This document shows, in pieces, positions 46,050 through 57,600 of a stretch of DNA of 64,000 bases (within the stretch, counting starts at the first letter, position 1; each line of letters starts with the position of its first letter). Both the position numbers and the translations under genes were made by a program. The notes under the pieces were generated by a model, which had not been told where the DNA came from, did not search any database, and worked only from the letters and a program-made list of their open reading frames with translations. Source of the DNA: Pipra filicauda (Eukaryota > Chordata > Aves > Passeriformes > Pipridae); the NCBI RefSeq assembly GCF_003945595.2, contig NW_024104404.1, positions 681,315 through 745,314 of the forward strand. Reading direction: 5' to 3'.

Positions 46050-46320
46050 GGCGATGCTTTCAGCCCGCAAACGCTGGCTCGCAGCACGCGAGGAGGCGAC
46101 GGCGGGGTCAGCGCCAGCTCAGGAGAAGCTCACGGAGCCACAACCCCGCTGGTTCCAAGGCAACTCTGGTTTTCACAGCGCGGAGCAGCCGGTTGGAGCT
46201 GGTGCAGAAGGAAAAACAAGGAGCTGAGCCGTGCCCGGCGTGTTCGGGCTCAGCTGGGGAGGCAGGAGCAGGGCTGGTTCCACAGCCTCGCTGAGCCTCC
46301 CCGGCTCCGTCCCCAGGGGC
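46050..46320. promoter_or_regulatory. CpG-island-like segment
   Basis: By hand count about 21 CpG dinucleotides occur in roughly 250 bp, with clearly elevated GC, against very few in the flanking kilobases. It lies 3.1 kb upstream of the RING-H2 reading frame and just right of the last CR1. It may be a promoter or a distal unmethylated element. No transcript evidence is visible in the sequence. Confidence 0.42.
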
Positions 46321-49061
46321 TCATTACCAGGGTGAACTTGCAGCAGTGGAATCAGCTGAATGCCAAGGCAGGTAAATCTCTGACACCTCTGCGCAGATGC
46401 TCTGGCGGTTTAAGCCTCCTGCCACCAGACCTCGGGTCTTTACAGGAGGGAGTGATGATGTGGGAGTGAAAAGGAAATTGCAGAAACCTTTCCCTTTGCT
46501 TCCCAACTGCAGGCAGGGCCCTCTCCAGCTTCATTGTGGAGCTGAGGAACCTTCCCTAATAAAAACCTTGACCCTACAGTCCCAGAGTGCAGTTGCTTAC
46601 AGCGGTTCCTCTTGGGAGCTCGTGACCAGCAAAATTAAACCAAACAAAATCTTATTGCAAAATGTGATAATTTTGCATTAAAGAAAATCTATATTTTTAA
46701 TAAACCCATGTGCACGCACCTGGCTGTTTGGTCCTCTCTAACCTTGTATTGTCATGACCAGCTGAAGCTCCCTGGTTTTCCTTTTGCCCCAAAAGTGCAA
46801 GATGCTCAGCATATGTTCTCTTAGCAACCGTGGAAGCCCTCTGAGACTTCCCAGAGTCTCTCAGGCCAGTCCTTGCAGCCTGGCTCCTCACTTGGCACAC
46901 CAGACTCATCTCCCTTTGCCATAGCAAGCTGCTGGAGAGACAACTGGGAGCCTCAGCTCCTCCTTACCTCAGGCCCCAGTCTCACAGCAGAGTCTGGCAC
47001 TGAAGTCTAACACAAATCCCCTGGTGTGATAACAGGCAGTCAGGGCATCTGACAGCTAACAGGGAAGTATTTAAAATAACTGGCTGATTTAAGACAAGTG
47101 TCTCCTTAATCCTAAGCAGTTAGAGGTTGTTTTATGCCCTAGATGACAAAGGTTTGTATAGCTAGTTTATCATATGTTTAAAGCTGCCTTAATGTAACAG
47201 CAGAGGATCTGCTATTCATCTTAGGCAAAGCAGGGGGAAAGCTGGACTCACACTTCGGGGGGAAGAAATAAGAAAGATGTAATAACCTAGAGCTTCTTAC
47301 TGCACTACCTAAAATCCTCCAGAAGCATGTGAGAAGAAATCAGCGTCTTCACAACTGTAAAGCTGTTGGAAGTTCATTGCTTTGTCTTTTTGCTGCAAGG
47401 GCCCATATCTGGGATGGAAACATGGAGAAATCTGACTCTGCACAAAGGACCAGCACCATCATTTATAAACAAGCAGCACAACTCTGATCATCTTGTTCTC
47501 TGCAAACCAGGAAGCTTGCAATTCTTTATTTCTGAGCAACTTCAGCACACACAGGGGCACACCTGGCCCAGCAAACATGGAATCCAAAGCCACGGGGGAG
47601 CCCAGTCAGCCTGTGCCTGTGCTGGGCTGGATGGGTTCCCAATTCATCACATTTTCAGGGACACCAAAACCAATGATCAGCACTGTCACGACTAATTCAG
47701 GGAAATTATTCCTCAGTGACTGTTTCTGGGTGGCATTATCTGTGCTGATCCCTTCCCTCTCTAAGCACCTCTTTCCTTCTGCCTTTGAACCATCTCATTT
47801 ATAACTTCCCCATTGAAAATCCCAACTCTTTCCTGAAGTACCAAGTTCTCCAGTCCTAGAAAGGACCTCTTTGGGCCATTCCCATCTTACCAAGAAGGAA
47901 AATGCCAGCCTGTGCTGTGTTGCAGGAAGCCCACAATACCTACAGCATTTCTGCTGGCCCCTGGAGTCTAAATGAGCTGTGTCCTACTGTGTTTCCAACT
48001 CATGGCATTTTTCCAAGTCCTCTTCCAAGACAAACTGGCATCGAGGATAAACAAGGCAGCTTGAGCTGTACAGGCTCTCACAGCACCTGCAAAAGGAACT
48101 TTATATCACTTAACTATTAAATCCTGACACAGGGATGTGCTGGCTGTGGTCCTGCACGTAGCTCCAACACTGGTGAGAAGCTCCATCCACAGCTCCTCCA
48201 GCAGCCTGGGAACTCCTTGACTGCCCTGGTGGGATTGTTGCAGGAGGCTGTCAGTACCTGTGGTGTAGCTGTCACAAAAAAAGAGGGTACCCAGAGGGGT
48301 GTGCTGGCACTAGTCACACCTGAGCAGTGTGAAATGTCAGGATCCTCTCCACAACTACCAGGAAAAGAGCTGCACGTGTAGAAAACTGCCTTCACAAGGC
48401 AGATCTGGCACATCACCGTGCCAAGCTGAGATCCAGGTCTGATTTTGGATCCTGCTGTGCAGCCCCATCTCGTTCCCCAAATCCAGTAATTTCCAAATCT
48501 GGGCTTTTGCTCAGGTCTCATCACTCATCAGCAGTGGATTGCAGGAGTTAAACTCCTTGTTGCAAAGCAGTGATTCCATTTTCCTCTGGTCTTAAGCAGC
48601 TTCAATCCATCTTAGTGCATTACAGAGCTCGCGCTGATTGCTCTGCTGTAGTGAGTAATAACAACTTGTACTTCGCAGATTACCCCAGGGACCCTGGCTC
48701 CCGGTTCTGCTGTTCCACTGGCTCTGCAGGGCGGGCACACATCTGCCCCAGCACCCCCAGAGAGAGGGATGGGGCTGCAGGAACAACGCACAAAGAAATT
48801 TGGGTGGGAAGATGTCAAGAGTGAAGGGCACCAGAGGCTGATAGGAAAATTGGGGTTCCCAGTCCTGTGAGGGGTGAATATCCCAGGTGAACATCACAGG
48901 ATGCGGGACAGGGAGAGACTAGTGGGGAGGCAAAGTGATGGAAAAACGGGACAAAAGAGAGAGAAGATCAGGAAGAGCTGGAAGAGCACTCACTTGTACC
49001 ATTGTGGTGTAACCTCATTTGGAGAGTGGGATGAAAAGCTGCTGTGACTTCACTGACACAG

Positions 49062-49067
49062 TATAAA
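49062..49067 (+). promoter_or_regulatory. Possible TATA box upstream of the RING-H2 gene
   Basis: TATAAA lies 385 bp before the predicted start codon, in the right orientation. Isolated TATAAA words are common by chance, so this is only a candidate. Confidence 0.2.
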
Positions 49068-49446
49068 GGAAGGGCAAAGGGCACGAGACAGGGGCAGAAG
49101 AAGTTTTTACCCAAGTCTCCTCCTTTTTCACACACCCAAATTCCCCATGGCCCTCTGAGGGGAAGAAAACACCGGGCCCTGTGAAACAACCCCCTCAGAG
49201 CAACAGAGCTCGCTTCAAGGGCCTGTCAGGGCTGCCGTGGGAGGGGAGAAATGAAGATGGGAAGGAAATGGGTACGAAGGAGAGAAGCTGGAGAGCTGTA
49301 GAAGAGGTGTGAGGGGAAGGCAGAGGTGACTGGTGAGGCAGCAGCCCTTCTGGAGAAGCTTCTGGAAGGCAGTGGCCGCGGCTGCCTCAGGAGCCTGCCA
49401 AGAGCCTCCCCTTGGGGTCGAGACCCTTTAGCACCCTGTCTCTGGC

Positions 49447-50283
49447 ATGTGGCACCCACTCCTGTCCCCTTCCTGCGTGGTCACTGCATTCCTGGGCCTC
49501 CAGCTGGCCTCCAGCAGCCATGCCAGCGCCGCTGGGCCGGGTGGCCTGGCTCTGGCCACGTGCCTGGGGCTGCTCCCCACTGAGGGCGAGATGGCGGGGG
49601 GACATTCCCACACAGCTCCCGCGGCCCTCAGCTCCCAGCGCCGCAGGGCCACAGCCCCTCCTGCTCAGCGAGGGGGGCACAGGATCACCACCAACTCATC
49701 GGGCTTTGGGGACCTGCCACCAGGGGATGGGGAGGTCGAAGGAGGGCCTGTGGTGGCCTTCACCGTGGAGGAGAACATGAGGCTTAGGAGAAGGACCTGC
49801 CAGGCTAAGCAAGGGAACACGATCCTCCTGGATGAGCACTGCTTCTGGAAGGACACTGTGTGGAGCTTCAGCCACCATGGCTGCAGGCGTCTCACCCACC
49901 ATCTCGACCTCCTTTACTACGGTCTAATCCTGCCCCTCTGCAAGGCCGTGAGCGTCCTGGTCACCGTGATAACAGGCATCCAGCTTCTTGCAAGATGCTG
50001 GAAGAGTTACCAGAGCCAGAGGGAGAGCATGGGAGGGTGGTCAAAGTCTCCCCACAGCGTGGTTTGGGGGGCTGCTGACTACCCTGAGTGTGCCATCTGC
50101 CTGCAGGCCTGTGAGCCCAGCTGGGCACTGAAGTTGTTGTCCTGTTCCCATGCCTACCATGGAAAATGCATCGACCGGTGGCATTGGGCTCAGCCTGGCA
50201 GCAAAACCTGCCCTCTCTGCCTGTGTGGTGTGACCACCGTGGTGCTGATCCACCACCCCAGGGCACACAACAAGCAGGAGTAA
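49447..50283 (+). CDS. Single-exon transmembrane RING-H2 E3 ubiquitin ligase, unnamed
   Basis: Encodes 278 residues and is predicted to transfer ubiquitin from an E2 to substrates at a membrane. A hydrophobic leader (about residues 5-28) could be a signal peptide. Residues 30-150 are low-complexity and basic, with one N-glycosylation sequon (N83-S-S). A hydrophobic span at about 156-181 looks transmembrane. The C-terminal RING-H2 has all eight zinc ligands: C215, C218, C233, H235, H238, C241, C255 and C258, with spacing C-x2-C-x14-C-x1-H-x2-H-x2-C-x13-C-x2-C. I217, W245 and P256 occupy the usual E2-contact positions. The TM-then-RING order recalls RNF122/RNF24/RNF13-type ligases, but I see no convincing orthologue. 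The start is the first in-frame ATG after an in-frame TAG at 49429-49431 and has G at -3. An upstream exon joined near 49431 remains possible. There are no frameshifts and GC-rich third positions are frequent. It is either an active gene or a recent retrocopy. Confidence 0.75.
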   Translation: MWHPLLSPSCVVTAFLGLQLASSSHASAAGPGGLALATCLGLLPTEGEMAGGHSHTAPAALSSQRRRATAPPAQRGGHRITTNSSGFGDLPPGDGEVEGGPVVAFTVEENMRLRRRTCQAKQGNTILLDEHCFWKDTVWSFSHHGCRRLTHHLDLLYYGLILPLCKAVSVLVTVITGIQLLARCWKSYQSQRESMGGWSKSPHSVVWGAADYPECAICLQACEPSWALKLLSCSHAYHGKCIDRWHWAQPGSKTCPLCLCGVTTVVLIHHPRAHNKQE

Positions 50284-50884
50284 CCTGGGAAAGCTCACCC
50301 AAACACCTGGAAAAATCCAGACCCTGCCATACAGCTCCCACCAGCTCTCTCCTCCGCTCTCCTACGAATTCAAGCTCCAGTCAATGCCTCTTGGGAAGTG
50401 TGACACAGCATAGGATTAAAAAAGCATGTGGAAATATAAGACTAGGGAATACAGACTGGAAGGACAAATGGAATACTGAGGATACATCCTTGGGTCTGCT
50501 CAGTTTGGGCAGCTGATCACATACAGGTCTGCTTCACACTATAAGATTTGAGGACCACAGTCACAGATAAGAAGCAGCAACCAGCTCTTGCCAAGCCCCT
50601 GGACATCTCATCCTGAGGTTCCTCATCTTCCTCTGCTTCTTAAGTTCTCCCTGCCAAAAGCAGCACAGACAATTTTATTCCAACCTGGGCCAGTTACCAC
50701 AGTTATCAGCTCATTTTTACCACAAAACCTGTGTTTATGAAACAAACACCATTCTCATTTTTTACGTGTAGGTAGTTAAAAAAGAACAAAAAGTTACTAA
50801 ATAGAGTTGGCTTTGCTTTATGCCTAAGCTTTTCAGGGTGTTTTGCCAAAACTAGAAAAGATATTATTTCCAGCATCCATATTT

Positions 50885-50890
50885 AATAAA
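50885..50890 (+). terminator. Candidate polyadenylation signal for the RING-H2 gene
   Basis: AATAAA lies about 600 bp after the stop codon, followed by T-rich sequence. It is the first canonical hexamer I noticed downstream, which would give a modest 3' untranslated region. Confidence 0.3.
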
Positions 50891-53800
50891 GATGTCTTCT
50901 TCCTTTGCAAGGCCAACAACTGGAACCCATTTCCAGACATGGGCACTAACTTGCAATGGCCCAGATTTGCTCAACTGCCTTTTTTAATTGTGGGCATTAG
51001 CAGATTATGGGTACTTTTGTAGCAGGTCCATAAAACACCGCTTTGTAATCTTTTGTGTGCATTAGGGTCCAGATTATTGTGCTTGTACTTGATAATAACA
51101 GAGGAGAGATTGCTTGGACCCCTGGGAAATCCAGGAGAGACACCTGGTAGAGCACAGGAGCACATGATGCCGAGACACGTGTAGGGAATGGTGACACAGC
51201 AGGGCTTGCAGAGAGCCCACAAACCTGCTCCTCATCCCTCTCCCGTGGTGGCAAAGACTGAGGCACAAACCTCTCCATTTCTCATCTGCCCAGCTCACAT
51301 TTTGAGTGGTGGCTCTGACTGTTTCAGCTCTCTATTCTGTAAGGACATGGGTTATCCTTCCCTTTCATCCTAGATGAAAGGAGATGGTTACATGCACCAG
51401 TTTCTAAATCAGCTCCTAGCAAAAAAAATCATTAAGAGGGTGCAGGTCTGCCTTCCAGCTGGCTCACTGCAGAGCTGGGGACTTGCTCAGTCAGCAGCAG
51501 GGAGGAAACGTGTCCCACATATCTTCCAAGAGCAACTGGGAGCACTGGAAGCCCAGAGTTTTCACTGGAAGGTCACTAGATGGCCCCAGATCTTCCTCCA
51601 CAGCAACCACCAGTGTTTTGGTTCCGGGAGCCTTGTCTTCACTCATCCTACAGCCTGACCCCAAAGGAGCAGCATGTCCTGATAAGAAGGGCACCAAGTT
51701 AGAACCAGGGATGCTTTGCTAAGATGTCTTGAGCAAAGCATTTAACCCCCCTGATGGCTTTTTCTGCTCCTGGCCTTTGGCTGTCGAGGGCAGCAGAGCC
51801 TGTTGTGTATCTGAGCAATGGCAGGGCCTGCAGACCCGAGACACCAACCTAACACAGATAAAGGACAAGAGGCCTGATTATGTACAAACTCACATCATGC
51901 CAATGTCAGGCTGCTGCAAAAAGCCATCTACACTTATTACTCAAGTTAAATCACTGCTGGATCTGGGGCCTGTAATGTGTATTTTGTTGGAGCTGTAATA
52001 GTGTCCACACAGGTCAGGCTCCTGTGCGTCTCTGTTACAATTTAAGCTGTTTGGGCAGGCCTAGAATTAGATTCTGTGAGCAGTTATGTGGGCCTAAATC
52101 ACCATTAAATTCCTCTGGATTGAGCAGATGCTTCTGTGGAGAACAAGTCAAAGGAAGAGCTGAGTTTATATCTCAGTGGTGGCCCCAAAGAAGAGGTGCA
52201 AAGGGACACAAAGGGCACAAAGGGAGCCGTGGGGTAAGTGATCAGTTAGAGGCAAATGATCTTTTCCTTTCTCCCAGCTTGGATCTTTGTTCAAGTGGTG
52301 AAATGGGACCCGTTCCCTGTAATTGCTCTGCTCTTGCACACAACTGCTGTCTCCCACGTGTGCCTTGTTGACATTTAAATAAATTGCAATTATTCCGACA
52401 AAGTAGATTGCAGGGACTCCAGAGAAAATGGGTCAAAAATACGTCCAGGAGCGTGTGCAATGTATTTAACACACGAATATAACAGGGCAGGACGACAAGG
52501 AGCATTGAGCTGGAGACAGCCTGGCACAGCCCCTCACCATAGTGGGATCCTTGGCTTAACCTCAGCCAGCAGGAGCCAAAGCCTCCAGGAGGATGATGGA
52601 GGAGGGAAACAAATGGATGATGCAAATGGAAAGCACAGAGGGAACTGGAACAACCAGGGCTCCTCTTTGCCTCTTTGAGTGAAGACCATCTTGGCCAAAG
52701 TCTTCAGCAATCCTTCCTTCCTTCTGCAAGAGCATTCATGGATTTCAGAGGAGGCCAAGAGCCAGGGCTTCCTATCTTACACTGCCTGGGGGTGGGAGAT
52801 GAGTACCCTGTTGTCCATCCAGACTCCAGTTTTTCCTCTTTCCTCACTCCCTGCAGCCTTCTCTGCACCCCATTCCCCTCTTCCTTGCCCTTCAATCTTT
52901 CTTGGAGAGGATTTGTCCCTTTACCTGCATCTCTTTGGGTTACTGAGAGCCAGGCTGGAGACTGCAAACACTTGATTTCTCCTTTTACCCAAGGGAGCAG
53001 TCCAGGCTGGCTGTTCCCTCCTGCCTTACTGATTCGAGGATATGAGAGGTGGTGTTGGAGCAGCCAGAAGACAAGAAGTTCCTTGATCCCACATCTGTTA
53101 CAACTCACACAGCTACTTGTCCAACCCCAAAGGCAGATCTACCCCTCATGTAGGTCACTGACAGTACAGAAAGCTTTGATCTGAGGCAGAAATAGAGCAC
53201 TGAGTGCAGGTAAAGAGGCAAAGATTTTAGAGAACACTAAGAGAATGGATGCCATCACAAGAAGCATAAGAACACGCCAAAATTGCACCTTCATAAGGTC
53301 TCCCAGTGTACCCCCATTTTCTTCTTTACCTCTCATTCTACTAGAAAGCCTTTGCCTTCTCCCCTCTCCCCAAACCTTCTCCTAGTTTTGTTTCCCAATA
53401 CATCAAAATGTCTCCGTGTAAGTGTAAAACTCTTTAGATGAGGGGAAAATAAAATCGATTTGAAACCACAGCTGCTGGGAGTCTCTGGCACACACACACA
53501 CTGTCTGCTGACATTTTCTGTAGCTCTTTTCCCAGTGAAATCTGTCTCAAGCAGAGCCCAAGGGGGCCAGTAGCAAATCAGTTGCCTGGTACACAAGTGA
53601 TTTTTTTTTTAACTACAGGTCCAACACAACCGCACTGGAAAACACAGGGTTAGTCTCAAGTGGATCATTAAACAAAAAGGGTTGTTTGTTAAAAGGTACA
53701 GGTTTTTAGGGATTTGTGGTTCTGAACCAAGGTGGGTTCATTGCATATTCAATCCTGGTTTGTTCTGACAACCAGGAGAGCGTTCCCATGAGCTTGGCAT

Positions 53801-54583
53801 TCCTCTGGGCACTGAGCAGTCACCATCTGAGTTGGGAATTGCCTGAAAGATGGGAGCTTCTGCTGTCAAACACTCTGTGAGGGAGGGACAACACTTGTGC
53901 CTTATGCTTTCCACTCCTTTTTCAGCTTTTTTCACCATTACCAGAATTTTAAAATCACTTTTTATAGCTAGAAGCAAAAGACTCTTTTAGCCATTTGATT
54001 TCCAGCAGCTGAGGTTTCTAAGTGAGGTGAAAAGCTCCAATTCAAAAGTTGCAGTCCCTCCCAAGGTCATCTACCACCCACTCTTCCTGTGGTGGGACAG
54101 GAATCCAACAAGCTCAGCCCAGCAAGACCCAACATATCACCCCCTCCAGCCAACTGAGCTGCTCACTCAGGGGCCTTGGAGGTGGATCTGCTCCCCCAGG
54201 AGTTTGGGCAATGGCAGAGGGAGGCCACACTGGCAAAAAGAGACTTTCAGCTCCTGCCATTTTGAGTGGCAGTTACCAACTGACTTATTTCAAATGACAG
54301 AAGCCACAAGGAGATGAAATGAGAAGCTACACACACGGAGCAGAGCAAAGGGGAAGGGGAGAAGTTTAGGCAGGTTGGCAGTAATGTTACATGACCCAGT
54401 CTTGGGCCACAGTCACTGGGGGATGCCACAGGTCTGCAGAGATAAGGTAAGAGTGTTTCTTAGGAGCTGGAGGCAACAAAAAGGACAAGTTTGTTCTATC
54501 CTGAGAACCTCCAGACATGGAGAAGCCTCTAGGGCAGAAACAGGTTCTGATCTCCATCCTGCTGTGGCTCCAAATCATGGCAT

Positions 54584-54612
54584 GGTGATAATACCAAGGT
54601 GATAATACCATG
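54584..54612 (+). repeat. 15-bp tandem duplication
   Basis: The unit 'ggtgataataccaa' is repeated almost perfectly, the second copy ending in 'ccatgg'. Confidence 0.75.
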
Positions 54613-57600
54613 GCTGCTATACCCTTCCTTTAGCACCAGCCTGGAAATCTGGATTCAGAGCTACCCAACTGCTCTCAGCAGGAACCTTCAGCTCCAGCTT
54701 GCAAAGGACTTTGCAGTGTGAGAAAGGGACAGACGTCAGACTTCTGCCACAGAGACATGGAGTTCTTGTTAAGACAATGCTCAAGTGCTGCAGGAAACTT
54801 CTATCACACCAGATTTCAGGGACATATTTGACATCATTATTGCCACAGCCTTAATGATGGTTGGGTTAAGCTGGTACAAGAGGGCTTGCAAGACAAAGCT
54901 GCACATGTAGGAGCAGGGAGACAAATACAGGACTCGTGATCTGCCTGGCAGAGCACAGGAAAGGGATCCACCTGAGGATCCTGCTGTGTTCCCATGATTC
55001 CCACAATCCTGCGTTGACACCTGGTCCCACATCCAGCCCAGGAAGAAGACACACCCCTTCTGCAAGCAGCTGGTGAACATCTCTGGGCAAGGTCACCTCC
55101 TGAGGATGGAACTGAGGAGGAACAGCACCATGAAGGCACAGCACTCAGAAAAGGGCACGAAGAGGCATCATCTGCCTCCTCTTCAACATATCCAAGCACA
55201 GCTGAAGGGTTTGATTCACTGGAGGACAGTACCTTTGGAGCTGTGATGATTTATCATTAACCAAGGGAAATCTCTACTGTGCTTCTTTCAGTCCTTGCTC
55301 CAGGCCAGCTTTTATTGGGAAGCAATTAACAGTTTTGGCTCCCCTCCCCTGGTCCCTACAATGAAAGAAGAGCACGACATCTCAGCTGGCAAGATCAAGA
55401 ACTCCTTGAGCCAGAGCAACAGGGGGGAAGCAAAAAGGAGGAGGGAAGCAGGGGTTTAAAAACACTTGGTATAGGAGCAGGTTTACATCTGCTAGAATGC
55501 TTCCTTAATTCCTTCTCCAATGTATGTGTGCAGACACACAGGCACCCACAAAGACACTGAATCTTGCTTTTTTGTTCTACCTGAGGGCAGTGGCCCAAAA
55601 TCCCAGGTGAGACCTCTCTCCTGGGTGTTGCAGCCAGCAGGAACCATTTCCCAGCCTGACAAGTGGAGGGTGGGGGGGGAAAATAAGGGGTATGAAAGAG
55701 TAAAGCTGAAGCAACTCCCTGCTCTCATCAGCAGTGAGAACAGACCCCACAAGCCCCCAGGGCACTGACACAGATTGTCCCCAAGCTCAGGGAGCTCAGC
55801 ACAGTCCCCTGCCAAGGACAGCAGAGCTTTTAACTACACCGGCAGAAAAACCACGCTGCAAATATTGAGGGCATTTTGCACACTGTCTCCTCAGACAGGA
55901 GGTGATGCCAGCGGGAGGCAGAGGTCTCTGCAGCAGGATTCACTTTGTGGAGCTGGGGAGCTGGAAAAAAAAGAGACTGAAATGCTTCTGAGCGTGGCGT
56001 AATTGGCTGCCTGTGCCTGCTGGCTGGCAAATCTCCCCCGCTCCCAGAGGCTGCCGTGACAGGTACATGTAACCTCCTGCCACCCAGGTTGTTCCAGGTC
56101 ATTATCCAAATATGCCTAAGCACCTTAAGGGGAGCTGGATTTATGTACTAACACGATGCAAACAGATCTTCATCTCTTCTCCAGACACACCAGGTACAGG
56201 CGTGTTATTTGGGCAGCCTCTGAATTCATTTCCAATCCTGCTTAAAGCAGCAGCACGAGCTGAAATAAGCACTGGCTCCCCAGGCTGGGACGTGTGGCTC
56301 CAACACCCACTGGGGATGGGGCAGCCAGCCAAGTCCCAGACTGCATATGGGGATACAGAGCTGGAAACACTAACAAAACCACTATTAGCATTTAATCTCC
56401 TAGAAAAGGAAGGCGTAAACCCTCTTTAGTAAATGCCAAAAATTAAGAAAATGAGCAGCTCTAATGTACTTTGACCAAGACATCAAACCTGCACAGCTGT
56501 ACCAAGGCTGAACTGCCAAATCAAAGGCTCTTCTCAAAACATAAACCATCCTATTTCTTCTGGGCAGTATCCAAGGAGTGGGAAGTCATCAGATTGCTGT
56601 TTGGACCAAGCAACAGGATGACACAACTGGCCAGCAAGTAAGACTCTTGCCTGGGAGTATTTTCTTTTTCAGTTAAGACTCAAAAGGCCAGGAATTTAGA
56701 AAAATATTGTCTGAAAACATCATGCTGCAGAATGGAGAAGCAAGATCTTTGCAACACAGAAACCTTGGTGACTTCTGAAAATAACAGCACTTAGGGATAT
56801 TTTAAAGATACCTGAGTAACCTGTCTTAGAAAGGGCTGGGAAAAGATACATGAATACATGTGCTAGCCATCGACAAAGTGGACCTGAATCCATCACTCCT
56901 GCCCCAAGGCAATCCAGACAGCTTCAGGTGGGAGGAAGAGAAGAAAATGTAGTTTCAGGTATTTTTTTTTGGCAGTGGAGAAGTTTCAAAGCAATTTCTC
57001 CTGGAATGAAACATGACAGCATTTCCAAGGGCTTGATGGAAACAAGTCTTTCTGCGAGTCCTCAGACTGAGCTGTTTCATTCCGTTTGTGGAACAAATGG
57101 GGAAAAATGATTTTTAAGTCAGTTCACAAGAAAACCGCCTTTCTCTGCAGGGTGTGCAGCCTCCTGGGAGCCATGAATCACTTCCATTGCAGCACAAGGC
57201 TCCTTGGAGCACCTGAGAAGGCAGAGGCAGCTGTCTCCCTCTGAGGAAGGAGACAGGTCCTTTGGATGGTGATTAGTGGCAAGAAGGTCATTTAGTACTT
57301 TTAATTGCCTTCTGGAGGTAACTCTGCTGTCAGCAGCTTAGAAGCAGACAGGACTGGCTTAGCTAGGCTGCACAAACATCTTCAACCACTGCTGAGCATC
57401 TGCAGCTGACCCAAAAGCTCCCCTGGGTCCATGACCCCACATCCTCAAAGGGAAGGAAGAAAAGCAAGGTGCTGGTAGCACTCCCAGCTATCTCAGCACT
57501 CTCTCACTGCCTCATTCTCCCTCACCCAAGGTCTGAGAAAGCACAGATGCTGCAAACACACGGAGCAGGCTGAAGAGCCAGTGTTTTCTCTGTGCTGGTG

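Larger units (their letters stand above)
45605..49446. other. Interval upstream of the RING-H2 gene
   Basis: No recognisable protein gene. It contains the CpG-dense block at 46050-46320 and, close to the gene, a TATAAA at 49062. A 150-codon frame at 46017-46469 runs through the CpG-rich block and has no known domain. It could be a chance frame or part of an unrecognised first exon. Confidence 0.5.

Noticed and set aside
46017..46469. 150-codon frame across the CpG-rich block as a gene
   Set aside because: No recognisable domain. Stop codons are expected to be rare in CpG-rich DNA, so an open frame there carries little weight.
51869..52075. 'ggcctgattatgtac' and 'tttaagctgtttgggcagg' words like old turtle-type repeats
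   Set aside because: The words are scattered and not in a convincing order; a library search is needed.
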